Positions 22,832-31,520 are shown, counted from the first letter of the stretch. The stretch: DNA of 64,000 nucleotides from an uncultured Ruminiclostridium sp. (GCA_910588335.1 CAJUQV010000017.1:1-64000); one strand, 5' to 3'. The notes: generated by a model from the letters alone, not told the origin. Translations and numbers: made by a program.

Positions 22832-24460
22832 ATGAAAAAAATTGGGAAAATTCTATCGATAATTTTAGCTTCGGCTTCGGCTATATGTGCTGCGGGCTGT
22901 CAAAACGGCTCGAATTCGGATAACGGCGGAGCCGACTCGGTTCAGACAGACAAAAACGGCGACATAAGCTTTACCGAAGCCCAGACGGCCGCAATAGACG
23001 AGGAAGCTCCCACCGGAAAGGTTGTGTACCTTTCTTACGAATCCAACTTTGATTCCTCGGACATAGTTTCGCTTTTTGAAAAGGAATACGGCGCTACCTT
23101 TGAGCAGATGATGTGTCAAAGCGGCAACGCGTATTTTGACAAATTGGGCACTTTGATTTCCACAGGTTCTTCACCCGACATTGTGAGATACGAATGGAAA
23201 TGCTTTCCTCACGGAATGAGCTACAATATGTACACACCTCTTGATTCCTATATAGATATTAACAGCGACCTCTGGAAAGATATGAAAGATGTAGCCGAAC
23301 AATTTACCTATAACGGAAAGCATTACTATTACCCTCACGCCATTACCACCAGCTATGCTCTCAACTACAACAACCGTATTCTTGAGGAAAACGGAATAAT
23401 TGACCCTATGAAGCTGTACAAAGAGGATAAATGGACGTGGAACGCTTTTGAGGAAATGCTTAAACAATGGTGCGATATGAATCCCAGTCACATAGGATAC
23501 AACGGCGTTGACGGTATGATATTCGTTCTCACTACAGGTACAAAAATCATAGATATAGAAAACGGAGAAATAAAAAACAACTTAAGAAACGAAAATGTTT
23601 CCCGTTGCATGCTCTGGCTGGAGAATATGAGACGTCAGGGTCTGATAGGAGCGTTGTCTGAACAGCAGCTTGCTACCGGCGCTTCCAGCGGCTTTACATC
23701 TCCCGACACCGCGTTTGTGGACGGAAATCTTTTGTTCTTGGGAATGGATCCTTCATGGACGTATGATTCGGCAAAGGAATCCTTGGATACGAAGGGAATA
23801 GAGAACGAAATCAAGTTTGTTCCCTTCCCGCGCGATGAATTGGCCGAAAAATACTATTGCGGAATCAACACTTTCGGTTATCTTATCCCCTCCGGCTCGC
23901 CGAATATCAAAGGCGCGGTTGATTGGATCAATTTTAACCGCTCCGAAATAGCCGACGAGGAGAACATCGCCGAGAAAAAAGAAAAGGCTTTAAGCACCGC
24001 CCCCGTTTATTATCCCAAATGTCCCAATGCGGACTGCGGTGATAAATCCGAAAATGCCGATGATAAAGGAAGACATATTTTCACCGAGGAAGAAAACAAC
24101 GAGGGAATGAACACCTGTCCCGTATGCGATACTCCAAGAAAGGAAAAATATAAGGTAGTATGGACGGAGGAGCAGTATGAACTGTATGAAGAGCTTATAA
24201 TTCCAAACGGAAAGTTTACAATGCTCTTTGACCATTGCTACGGGTTTAACGACGATATTACCGGACTATTTGCGGGCACTGACAGTCTTATGGACGGCCC
24301 TATGTATCATGACTTAAGCTTTACAAACCTGTTGGAATCCAAATACGACGTATTGGAGGGCTATCTGAACAATTACAGAGATATTATGAAGAAAAACGCC
24401 GAGGGCGAGACAGTGACTTATCCCGTTGAAGAGAACACATCCGAGGATATTTCCGAATAA
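22832..24460 (+). CDS. Extracellular solute-binding lipoprotein with Cys4 insertion
   Basis: 542 residues. The lipobox CAAGC places lipidation at Cys23, and after a Ser/Asn-rich linker comes an ABC sugar-binding fold (about 65-540; a family 1-like pattern with ALNYNNRILEENGI and DKWTWNAFEEML). The usual length is about 430. The extra includes two Cys pairs, C397-x4-C402 and C429PVC432, that could bind a metal in a knuckle. No permease or ATPase gene is next to it, so transport would need components elsewhere, or it only binds substrate. It is probably in the same regulon as the GH2 and GH5 genes. A hairpin (CGGCTT/AAGCCG, about 22771-22801) precedes it. Confidence 0.8.
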   Translation: MKKIGKILSIILASASAICAAGCQNGSNSDNGGADSVQTDKNGDISFTEAQTAAIDEEAPTGKVVYLSYESNFDSSDIVSLFEKEYGATFEQMMCQSGNAYFDKLGTLISTGSSPDIVRYEWKCFPHGMSYNMYTPLDSYIDINSDLWKDMKDVAEQFTYNGKHYYYPHAITTSYALNYNNRILEENGIIDPMKLYKEDKWTWNAFEEMLKQWCDMNPSHIGYNGVDGMIFVLTTGTKIIDIENGEIKNNLRNENVSRCMLWLENMRRQGLIGALSEQQLATGASSGFTSPDTAFVDGNLLFLGMDPSWTYDSAKESLDTKGIENEIKFVPFPRDELAEKYYCGINTFGYLIPSGSPNIKGAVDWINFNRSEIADEENIAEKKEKALSTAPVYYPKCPNADCGDKSENADDKGRHIFTEEENNEGMNTCPVCDTPRKEKYKVVWTEEQYELYEELIIPNGKFTMLFDHCYGFNDDITGLFAGTDSLMDGPMYHDLSFTNLLESKYDVLEGYLNNYRDIMKKNAEGETVTYPVEENTSEDISE

Positions 24461-24512
24461 TTGAAAAATTGTAGAAACGCCCTTTATAAAGTATAAAGAG
24501 ACTATAAAAGAC

Positions 24513-24561
24513 AAAAAAGAGCGCAATCATTCCTAAAAAGGCATATGATTGCGCTCTTTTT
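24513..24561 (+). terminator. Terminator of the GH2-GH5-SBP locus
   Basis: AGAGCGCAATCAT and ATGATTGCGCTCT pair perfectly and are extended by A-run and T-run; CTTTTTG follows on the plus strand. Confidence 0.85.
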
Positions 24562-24563
24562 GT

Positions 24564-24704
24564 TATACCAATCTGTAATCAAGTTGTATACTTGATTACA
24601 GATTGCACCATAAGCACTAATCTTTGATCATCCGTATTATTTATCTATACTTTGATCAAAGATTAGTTTTAGAATTTGCCCGCATAGAAAATGGGATTGG
24701 TATA
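24564..24704. mobile_element. TATACCAATC-family palindromic element, longest copy
   Basis: 10-bp perfect terminal repeats TATACCAATC (24564-24573) and GATTGGTATA (24695-24704) bound 141 bp. The element consists of two consecutive palindromes, TAATCAAGT/ACTTGATTA and ACTAATCTTTGATCA/TGATCAAAGATTAGT, and lies just behind a terminator. Other copies or parts occur at 10528, 16271 and 29686. Confidence 0.7.
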
Positions 24705-24731
24705 ATTGGAGAACATACCCTAATTATTTAA

Positions 24732-25466
24732 TTATTTTACAGCACTCGCCGCCTTTTTCGCTTCCTCTCTTGTATCAAGCCTTTTTTTGACCAAACGGGC
24801 AAGATAGACAACGGGAGTATCCAGTAAAGAGGTAAATACAAATATAAGATACGAAGAAAGTATTATGGTAATGAGAGTAGGAACGTCATAGGTGCCGAAG
24901 AAGGCGAGAACATTGAAAAGAACGGTGTTTATAAGCTGACTTACGAGTGTGGAGCCGTTATTTCTCAGCCAAAGGAACCTTTTCTTTTCCCCGCATTTCT
25001 TTTCGGTAAACGTCCACCACTTGTGGTAAAGCCATACATCGAAAACCTGACTTACCGCGTATACCGCAAGAGAGGACAGCAACATTCGCGGCGTGGTGGA
25101 AAATACGGTATGTATGGAATCCGCCATAAAGTCGTTTTCCGAGGGCATATACAATAGCCAGCTCTGACTCAGCAAAAGGAAAAACAGCGTGGAGAACACG
25201 CCTATCCACACCGCCTTGTTCGCCGCTTTTTTCCCCTCATACTCCGACAGAATATCGGTAATAAGAAAAGTGGAAGCGAAAAGCACGTTTCCCAAGGTTT
25301 GCTCCACTCCAAAGGCGTTTACCAAAATCAGCACCTCAATATTCGCGAGCACAGTCACGATGGCGGAAAGACAGTAAAGACCGGTCTTTCCGAAAATGTA
25401 ATAGACAAGCAGCACCGATGAGAAAATAAACACTACCGAGCCTGTCAGCAAAAGTTCATTTAGCAT
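24732..25466 (-). CDS. Queuosine precursor transporter (YhhQ/VUT family)
   Basis: 244 residues with about six hydrophobic segments. It has the YhhQ hallmarks: TFLITDILSEYEGKKAANKAVW near residues 87-108 (the SEYEGKK loop) and VYAVSQVFDVWLYHKWW near 135-151. The family imports queuine-type precursors for tRNA queuosine modification. RBS GAAAGGAAC precedes ATG 25466. It lies about 85 bp downstream of a leader with terminator and antiterminator (25553-25750), which suits control by a queuosine precursor such as preQ1. Confidence 0.88.
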   Translation of the reverse strand: MLNELLLTGSVVFIFSSVLLVYYIFGKTGLYCLSAIVTVLANIEVLILVNAFGVEQTLGNVLFASTFLITDILSEYEGKKAANKAVWIGVFSTLFFLLLSQSWLLYMPSENDFMADSIHTVFSTTPRMLLSSLAVYAVSQVFDVWLYHKWWTFTEKKCGEKKRFLWLRNNGSTLVSQLINTVLFNVLAFFGTYDVPTLITIILSSYLIFVFTSLLDTPVVYLARLVKKRLDTREEAKKAASAVK

Positions 25467-25552
25467 TTTTTTGTTCCTTTCTTTTTGAGGAAGCCTTTAA
25501 AGAAACATGTTTTTTAATTATCTTTTGTAATACTATTATACTGCTTACAAAA

Positions 25553-25750
25553 TAAAAAAACGTCCCTATAAGGACGTAATCAAACAAGCCGTTAATACAC
25601 CATCGCATCACGGCGACAAACGGCTGATATTCTTTATTACTTCCTTAGTTTTGTTTCCGGCACAAAGCCGAGGCAGGATGGTTACGAACTGCCCGCTTAT
25701 ACAAATCCCGTTTTAAACCGACACAACCCTCAGTTTAAAATAGGAGCAAC
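25553..25750 (-). ncRNA. Structured leader with terminator/antiterminator (candidate riboswitch) upstream of the queuosine transporter
   Basis: It begins just after a perfect promoter and ends about 198 nt later at an intrinsic terminator (ACGTCC/GGACGT, 25560-25577, with seven T). AAGGAAGTAAT (plus-strand 25636-25646) can pair with ATTACGTCCTT (25570-25580), 10 of 11 bases, and would dismantle the terminator. Upstream there are stems AAACTGA/TCGGTTT and GGCAG/CTGCC plus a GTTCGTAACC loop, a plausible aptamer. The downstream gene suggests a preQ1-type ligand. The class cannot be assigned by eye. A free-standing small RNA is the alternative. Confidence 0.6.
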
Positions 25751-25756
25751 GATGAT

Positions 25757-25785
25757 ATTATATAACAACACCCGTAATTTGTCAA
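25757..25785 (-). promoter_or_regulatory. Consensus promoter of the leader RNA
   Basis: Minus-strand TTGACA (25780-25785), 17-bp spacer, TATAAT (25757-25762); both hexamers are perfect. Confidence 0.9.
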
Positions 25786-25847
25786 TAGCGTTTTTTATTT
25801 TTTTATTAGTTTTATTTTTTTGTCGCAGAGCCGTACTGATAAAAAGC

Positions 25848-25876
25848 TTGACAAACCGCGCCTAAAATAGTATAAT
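25848..25876 (+). promoter_or_regulatory. Consensus promoter of ilvBNC
   Basis: TTGACA (25848-25853), 17 bp, TATAAT (25871-25876). The 5' UTR is only about 95 nt and has no T-box features. Confidence 0.88.
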
Positions 25877-25977
25877 ATAGTATAATTTAATACAGGAATG
25901 CAGCAAAGAAAAAATTGCTATAAAAACATACAGAAAAACGGAAATAAGGAAAAAAATAAAAAATAAGAGGTGAAACA

Positions 25978-27627
25978 GTGGCAAAAGAAAAGATGACCGT
26001 TGCCGCGGCGATGGTAAAAGCGCTCGAAAAAGAGGGAATAAAACACATTTTCGGTTACCCCGGAGCGGCGATCTGTCCTTTTTTTGACGAACTTCTTCAT
26101 TCGGAAATAAAAAGCATTTTGGTGCGGCACGAAGTAAACGGCGGACACGCTGCCGGGGCTTACGCGAGGGTTACTGGAAAACCCGCCGTATGCGTTGCCA
26201 CGTCGGGTCCCGGCGCCACGAATCTTATAACCGCCGTGGCTTCCGCTCATATGGACAGTATTCCCATAATAGCGATTACGGGACAGGTTGTCAGCAGCCT
26301 CGTGGGGCGCGATGCTTTTCAGGAGGCGGATATTACCGGCGCGTGCGAGCCATTTGTAAAACACAGTTATCTGGTAAAAAACGCCGAAAGTATCGGCGAG
26401 GTGATAAAAAAAGCATTTTATATCGCTGGCACGGGCAGACCCGGCCCCGTACTGATAGACGTGCCAATGGATATCCAGAAACAGGAAATTGAGTTTGAAT
26501 ATCCCGAAACGGTTGAGATACGCTCTTATAAGCCCAGTTTCAGCGGAAATAAATTGCAGATAAAAAAAGCCGCCGAAGCCCTCAGAAACAGCTCAAAGCC
26601 GCTAATCTGCGCGGGAGGCGGCGTGATAGCCGCCATGGCGCGGGAAGAGCTTAGGAGGCTTTCGGAAATGTGCGACATACCTGTTGTGTCAACAATGATG
26701 GGAATAGGCGCAATATCCACCGAACACAGAAATTATTACGGAATGATAGGCGTTTTCGGCGTAACTACGGCAAAGCTTGCGCTGAAGGAGTGCGACCTTC
26801 TGATAGTTTTGGGGGCGCGTATGAGCGATCGCTCCGTAACCGACTCCGAAGTGTTTGAAGGAACCACGGTGATTCATATAGACGTGGATCCCGCCGAAAT
26901 AGGAAAAAATTCCCGCGTAAACATTCCCATAGTAGGAGACGTAAAAAAAATAACGGAACAGTTTACGGAAGAATTGAACGATATGAAGCATACGGAATGG
27001 CAGGATATGCTGCGTCAAAGCAGACTTTCCGGCGGAGAAAAAGCGGCCGACGGACTTTGCTGCCATAATGCCGCCTATGTCAATCCCAAATCTTTTATTA
27101 AGGCACTGTGTGCAGCTTTACCATCAAAATGCGTGATATGCTCCGATGTGGGATCGAATCAGATTTGGGCGGCGAATAACGTGGAGCTTACCGAAGAGGG
27201 ACTGTTTATTACTTCGGGTGGAATGGGGACAATGGGATACGCGCTTCCCGCAGCGGTGGGCGCAAAAACTGCCGACGGCTCTGCCGAGGTAGTGGCTCTG
27301 TGCGGCGACGGGAGCTTCCAGATGTGCTTTATGGAGCTTGCCACGGCGATACAGCACAATATAAACATAAAAATCGCGGTATTTGTAAACAATTATCTGG
27401 GAATGGTGAGAGAGCTTCAGGATAACAATTACAGCGGAAGGCGCACTATGGTCGATCTTAGCGGAAGTCCGGATTTTCTTAAGCTTGCCGAAGCTTACGG
27501 AATAGCCGGGGAAACCGTTTATACCGATAAAGAAGCGGAATCGGCGGTAAAGCGCATGGCAGATTCGGATAAGCCCTATCTGCTTCAGGTAATGGTGGAT
27601 CCTACGGAAAAATCCCTTATAGAATAA
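25978..27627 (+). CDS. ilvB: Acetolactate synthase, large (catalytic) subunit
   Basis: 549 residues, the ThDP/FAD enzyme that makes acetolactate or acetohydroxybutyrate for valine, leucine and isoleucine. The N-terminal PYR domain has the catalytic Glu in VRHEVNGGHAAGAYAR, the central FAD-like domain covers about 190-330, and the C-terminal PP domain has the ThDP motif GDGSFQM...FVNN. It is slightly shorter than usual. GTG start at 25978 with AAGAGGTG upstream. It is followed 24 bp later by the regulatory subunit ilvN and then ilvC. Confidence 0.96.
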   Translation: MAKEKMTVAAAMVKALEKEGIKHIFGYPGAAICPFFDELLHSEIKSILVRHEVNGGHAAGAYARVTGKPAVCVATSGPGATNLITAVASAHMDSIPIIAITGQVVSSLVGRDAFQEADITGACEPFVKHSYLVKNAESIGEVIKKAFYIAGTGRPGPVLIDVPMDIQKQEIEFEYPETVEIRSYKPSFSGNKLQIKKAAEALRNSSKPLICAGGGVIAAMAREELRRLSEMCDIPVVSTMMGIGAISTEHRNYYGMIGVFGVTTAKLALKECDLLIVLGARMSDRSVTDSEVFEGTTVIHIDVDPAEIGKNSRVNIPIVGDVKKITEQFTEELNDMKHTEWQDMLRQSRLSGGEKAADGLCCHNAAYVNPKSFIKALCAALPSKCVICSDVGSNQIWAANNVELTEEGLFITSGGMGTMGYALPAAVGAKTADGSAEVVALCGDGSFQMCFMELATAIQHNINIKIAVFVNNYLGMVRELQDNNYSGRRTMVDLSGSPDFLKLAEAYGIAGETVYTDKEAESAVKRMADSDKPYLLQVMVDPTEKSLIE

Positions 27628-27651
27628 AAGAGGTAAAAAGAAAGGAATATT

Positions 27652-28143
27652 ATGAAACACACAATTTCTATATTGGTGGAAAACAACGCGGGTGTGCTTG
27701 CGAGAATATCCGGACTTTTTGCCCGCCGAGGATTTAATATACACAGTCTTGCGGTAGGCGTGACCGACGACGAAAAGGTGTCGAGGGTGACAATTGTGGC
27801 CAACGGCGACGATTATACGCTTGAACAGATAGAAAAGCAGCTCAATAAGCTTATCGACGTAATAAAGGTTCGTACCGTAAAGCCGGACGAGCTTCTGGAG
27901 CGCGAGCTTATTTTGGTTAAGGTGAGCTGTACGGCGCAGCAAAGGCACGAGCTTATTTCCATAGCCAAAATAACTCAGGCTAAGATTTCGGATACTTCCG
28001 TAGACTCAATGACTCTTGAGCTGTCGGACAGTCAGCCACAGCTTGAAAATTTTCAGGAACTTCTCAGACCGTATGGAATAAAGGAGATCGTGCGCACGGG
28101 TACCATCGCGATACAAAAAGGAAGCGCTTCGTTAAGGATATAG
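27652..28143 (+). CDS. ilvN: Acetolactate synthase, small regulatory subunit
   Basis: 163 residues. The N-terminal ACT domain begins KHTISILVENNAGVLARISGLFARRGFNI, the canonical IlvN/IlvH opening that binds valine for feedback inhibition, and the ALS_ss_C domain (about 85-158) follows. It partners IlvB encoded immediately upstream. AAGAAAGGA precedes ATG 27652. Confidence 0.96.
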   Translation: MKHTISILVENNAGVLARISGLFARRGFNIHSLAVGVTDDEKVSRVTIVANGDDYTLEQIEKQLNKLIDVIKVRTVKPDELLERELILVKVSCTAQQRHELISIAKITQAKISDTSVDSMTLELSDSQPQLENFQELLRPYGIKEIVRTGTIAIQKGSASLRI

Positions 28144-28219
28144 TACAGTATAAATTATGGGCAGCGCTTATAACGGTTTTTAAAAACCGCAATATTTTAA
28201 ACAAGAAGGAGAAACAACT

Positions 28220-29257
28220 ATGGCAAAGCTTTATCATCAGGAAGACTGCAATCTTTCGCTTCTGGACGGGAAAAAGGTGGCTATCATCGGTTACGGAAGT
28301 CAGGGTCACGCTCACGCGTTAAATCTTAAAGACAGCGGCGTTGACGTAATTATCGGACTTTACGGCGGGAGCAAATCCTGGGCAAAGGCGGAAAAGGCAG
28401 GCTTTACCGTAATGACCGCGGCCGATGCGGCCAAGGCGTCGGATATAATAATGATACTTATTAACGACGAGCGTCAGGCGGACATGTACAGGGAGAGCAT
28501 CGCTCCCAACCTTACAGCGGGAAAAGCGATTGCCTTCGCCCACGGTTTCAACATTCATTTCGGACAGATCGTGCCTCCCGCCGACGTGGACGTTATTATG
28601 ATAGCGCCCAAGGGTCCCGGTCACACCGTCCGTTCCGAATACACAATAGGCAGGGGGGTTCCGTGTCTTGTCGCGGTACATCAGGACGCTACGGGAAGGG
28701 CAATGGACATAGCTCTCGCCTATGCTGCGGGCATCGGCGGATCAAGAGCTGGCGTGCTTGAAACCACATTCAGAATGGAAACGGAAACCGATCTGTTCGG
28801 CGAACAGTGCGTACTTTGCGGCGGCGTTACCGCTTTAATGAAAGCGGGCTTTGAGACCTTGACGGAAGCCGGCTATGATCCTCAAAACGCCTATTTTGAG
28901 TGCATTCACGAGATGAAGCTGATAGTTGACCTTATTTATAAGGGCGGTTTCGGAATGATGAGATATTCCATTTCCGATACGGCGGAATTTGGCGATTACG
29001 AGATAGGAAAGAGACTTATCACCGATGATACCAAGAAAGAAATGAAGAAGGTGTTAAGTGAAATTCAGGACGGTACCTTTGCCCGCAACTGGATTATGGA
29101 AAACAAGATGGGACGTTCTCATTTCAACGCGTGCAGACGTATGGAAAGCGAGCATCAGCTTGAAAAGGTTGGCGCGGAGATACGCAAGCTTTACGCGTGG
29201 AACGAGGACGGCGAAAAGAGCATTGATGAAATAGCGGACGCAAAATTCGGCAATTAG
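28220..29257 (+). CDS. ilvC: Ketol-acid reductoisomerase
   Basis: 345 residues, class I KARI. The Rossmann domain has GYGSQGHAHALNLKDSG (residues 21-37, the NADPH-binding glycine motif) and the knotted helical domain (about 185-330) has the metal ligands in DLFGEQCVLCGG and ECIHEMKLIVDLIY. It converts acetolactate to dihydroxyisovalerate with Mg2+. AAGGAGA is 8 bases upstream. It completes an ilvBNC operon; ilvD and leu genes are not in the window. Confidence 0.97.
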   Translation: MAKLYHQEDCNLSLLDGKKVAIIGYGSQGHAHALNLKDSGVDVIIGLYGGSKSWAKAEKAGFTVMTAADAAKASDIIMILINDERQADMYRESIAPNLTAGKAIAFAHGFNIHFGQIVPPADVDVIMIAPKGPGHTVRSEYTIGRGVPCLVAVHQDATGRAMDIALAYAAGIGGSRAGVLETTFRMETETDLFGEQCVLCGGVTALMKAGFETLTEAGYDPQNAYFECIHEMKLIVDLIYKGGFGMMRYSISDTAEFGDYEIGKRLITDDTKKEMKKVLSEIQDGTFARNWIMENKMGRSHFNACRRMESEHQLEKVGAEIRKLYAWNEDGEKSIDEIADAKFGN

Positions 29258-29273
29258 TATGGAGGAAAAGCAC

Positions 29274-29687
29274 TTGGAATATAAAGAAAATGCGTTACAC
29301 TATGAGGATTATTGTAAGCTAAGGGAAAGTGTTGAGTGGCTTCCTTATTCAAAGGAGCAGACACAAAAAGCTCTCGACAATAGTCTATACACGGTAATAG
29401 CAGTTGACGAAAATCAGACTATCGGAATGGGGAGATTGATAGGTGACGGAGTGTGCTATATGATAGCTGATATTGTGGTACACCCGAATTATCAGAAACA
29501 GGGTGTCGGCAATAAAATTGTCAATATGATAATTGAATATGTTGACAAGACAACACCAATCGGCGGACGTTCCAGTATACAGTTGATTGCAGTAAAAGGA
29601 AAAGAAACATTTTATGAAAAAATGGGGTTTAAAATAATCCCACATGAATTTTGTGGTTCTGGTATGAGGAAAGTCATTCATAAGTAA
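29274..29687 (+). CDS. GNAT-family N-acetyltransferase
   Basis: 137 residues with the GNAT fold: ADIVVHPNYQKQGVGNKIVNMIIEYV carries the acetyl-CoA loop QKQGVG, and FYEKMGFK is the usual C-terminal signature. TTG 29274 is favoured because GGAGG lies 8 bases before it; ATG 29259 follows the ilvC stop by 1 base without a ribosome site. It probably reads through from ilvBNC. The acyl acceptor is unknown. Confidence 0.85.
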   Translation: MEYKENALHYEDYCKLRESVEWLPYSKEQTQKALDNSLYTVIAVDENQTIGMGRLIGDGVCYMIADIVVHPNYQKQGVGNKIVNMIIEYVDKTTPIGGRSSIQLIAVKGKETFYEKMGFKIIPHEFCGSGMRKVIHK

Positions 29688-29792
29688 TACTAATCTTTGC
29701 TCAAGGTATAGACAAATAATACGGATAATCAAAGATTAGTGCTTAGGGGGCAATCTTTAATCAAGTCTACAACTTAATTAAAGATTGGTATA
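29686..29792. mobile_element. TATACCAATC-family palindromic element, second copy (inverse orientation)
   Basis: About 103 bp align at roughly 88 percent with the reverse complement of 24564-24704. It shows the same two palindromes and ends with GATTGGTATA, but lacks the outer 37 bp on one side. It sits immediately after the acetyltransferase stop. Confidence 0.68.
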
Positions 29793-29841
29793 ATGCTGTG
29801 AAATAATTTTTTTTAGAGCATTCTGTCTTTATCCAACGGCA

Positions 29842-29881
29842 AAAAAGCCGCAATCCGATATTCATCGGATTGCGGCTTTTT
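29842..29881. terminator. Bidirectional terminator
   Basis: AAAAAGCCGCAATCCGAT and ATCGGATTGCGGCTTTTT form an 18-bp perfect stem with a 4-base loop, flanked by A and T runs. It serves the converging ilv operon and alcohol dehydrogenase. Confidence 0.88.
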
Positions 29882-29909
29882 ATTCGGAAGTATTTTCAAG
29901 CAATTACAA

Positions 29910-31127
29910 TCAGAAATCAACCTCTGTATCGTAATAGCAGCATTTAAGCAGCTTTTCCATTTCCTCTACGCTGATTTTGCGGGGGTTGGAGCCGGTGCAG
30001 GCGTCGCCGATGGCGTTGACCGCAATATCGTGGAGCCTTTCCAGAAATACGTTTTCGGGAACGAAGCCCTGATCGCAGGGGAAGCTGTCCGCGCCGTAAT
30101 TCTTGATGCAGTGAGGAATATTAAGGTCATCGTTCATCTTTCTGAGATAAGCGATAAGGTTCTTTACCTTCTCCTCGTCGGTATTTCCGCCTAAACGCAT
30201 ATAGTCGGCAATATGACCGTATCTCTTTGCGGCGGTGGGATCCTTGGCGTTAAACGCGATAACCTTGGGCAGATACATGGCGTTAGCCGCTCCGTGAATG
30301 ATGTGTGCTCCATAATCGTCGAAAGCCGCACCCGTTTTGTGCGCCATGGAGTGAACAATACCCAAAAGGGCGTTGGAGAACGCCATACCCGCAAGGCACT
30401 GGGCGTTGTGCATGGTGTCGCGCTTAGTCATATCTCCGTTATAGGAATCAACCAGATCTCTCTGGATCATCACAATAGCGTGAAGCGCAAGAGGATCGGT
30501 ATAATCGGTGTTGGCTGTGGAAACATAAGCCTCGATTGAGTGCGTCATAGCGTCCATACCCGTATGCGCGACAAGTTTCTTAGGCATTGTCTCCGCAAGG
30601 TCGGGGTCAACTATTGCAACGTCGGGGGTGATTTCAAAGTCGGCGATAGGATACTTTATGCCCTTATTATAATCCGTTATGATGGAGAAGGCCGTAACCT
30701 CGGTAGCGGTGCCCGATGTGGAAGAGATGGCGCAGAATTTCGCTTTCTTTCTCAGAGCGGGGATACCGAATACCTTGCACATTTCCTCAAAGGTAATGTC
30801 GGGATATTCGTATTTTATCCACATGGCCTTTGCCGCGTCGATAGGAGAACCGCCGCCCATAGCGATTATCCAGTCGGGCTGGAACTTCAGCATGGCGTCC
30901 GCGCCGCGCATAACGGTATCAACTGAAGGATCGGGTTCAATTCCCTCAAAAAGCTCGACTTCAAATCCCGCTTCTTTAAGATAAGCGATGGCCTTATCCA
31001 GAAAACCGAATTTCTTCATAGAGCCTCCGCCTGTGCAGATCATGGCTTTCTTTCCACTGAAGCTTTTAAGAGCCTCCAAAGCTCCTTTTCCGTGATAAAG
31101 GTCGCGAGGTAAAGTAAATCTGGTCAT
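29910..31127 (-). CDS. Iron-containing alcohol dehydrogenase
   Basis: 405 residues, type III (Fe) ADH. The NAD-binding motif MGGGSPIDAAKAMW is near residues 90-103, SSTSGTATEV follows, and metal ligands lie in HTGMDAMTHSIEAY and VHSMAHKTGAAF, plus a downstream HGAANA histidine. It resembles class IV/1,3-propanediol or butanol dehydrogenases and the C-terminal half of AdhE. It would reduce acetaldehyde or other aldehydes to regenerate NAD in fermentation. It is monocistronic with its own consensus promoter and a 120-nt leader. Confidence 0.93.
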   Translation of the reverse strand: MTRFTLPRDLYHGKGALEALKSFSGKKAMICTGGGSMKKFGFLDKAIAYLKEAGFEVELFEGIEPDPSVDTVMRGADAMLKFQPDWIIAMGGGSPIDAAKAMWIKYEYPDITFEEMCKVFGIPALRKKAKFCAISSTSGTATEVTAFSIITDYNKGIKYPIADFEITPDVAIVDPDLAETMPKKLVAHTGMDAMTHSIEAYVSTANTDYTDPLALHAIVMIQRDLVDSYNGDMTKRDTMHNAQCLAGMAFSNALLGIVHSMAHKTGAAFDDYGAHIIHGAANAMYLPKVIAFNAKDPTAAKRYGHIADYMRLGGNTDEEKVKNLIAYLRKMNDDLNIPHCIKNYGADSFPCDQGFVPENVFLERLHDIAVNAIGDACTGSNPRKISVEEMEKLLKCCYYDTEVDF

Positions 31128-31250
31128 TTCAATCAGGTCCTTTCTTATTAGTTGGTTTTATTTTACTCTGTTTTTGCTTTGCTATTCAATTCCAAACTAC
31201 AAATGAATTAAACTGCAAAATCGACTTTTACGTCCACCTTGTTTGTTAAA

Positions 31251-31279
31251 ATTATAACACTCTCTTTAACCTATGTCAA
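31251..31279 (-). promoter_or_regulatory. Consensus promoter of the alcohol dehydrogenase
   Basis: Minus-strand TTGACA (31274-31279), 17-bp spacer, TATAAT (31251-31256). It implies a strong, about 120-nt-leader transcript. Confidence 0.9.
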
Positions 31280-31385
31280 CACCTCAATTATTATAAGATA
31301 TCGGTTTCTGTTTTGTAATTTTTTTATGGAAAAAAATGTAACTTATAAAACGATGACATTTTTTGTGTCATTGCCCCAAAAACAA

Positions 31386-31415
31386 AAATCGGGCAAAGCA
31401 AAACTCCGCCCGATT
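31386..31415 (-). terminator. Terminator of the pilB-fic-pilT operon
   Basis: AATCGGGC and GCCCGATT arms with a loop of about 13 bases; the minus strand continues TTTTTG. It lies 106 bp past the pilT stop. The rest of 31128-31520 holds only the ADH promoter and leader. Confidence 0.75.
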
Positions 31416-31520
31416 ATAAACTTGAACGCGATTTGGAGAAAAAACCGATGTTTTTTCTCCAACCCCTTTTTCTTCCGAAATTTATATTTATGTTTTTTTA
31501 ATAGACTGACCGCCCTTTGA

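Noticed and set aside
25560..25750. 6S RNA as the identity of the leader RNA
   Set aside because: Length fits, but 5' and 3' ends do not pair into a long rod, and the terminator/antiterminator overlap plus downstream transporter favour a regulatory leader. Kept only as an alternative.
25877..25977. T-box or leucine-type attenuator before ilvB
   Set aside because: The leader is only about 95 nt, with no GGGTGGNACC-like box and no hairpin or run of Leu/Val/Ile codons.
27124..27948. 274-codon frame antisense to ilvB-ilvN
   Set aside because: Lies wholly opposite two strongly conserved genes.
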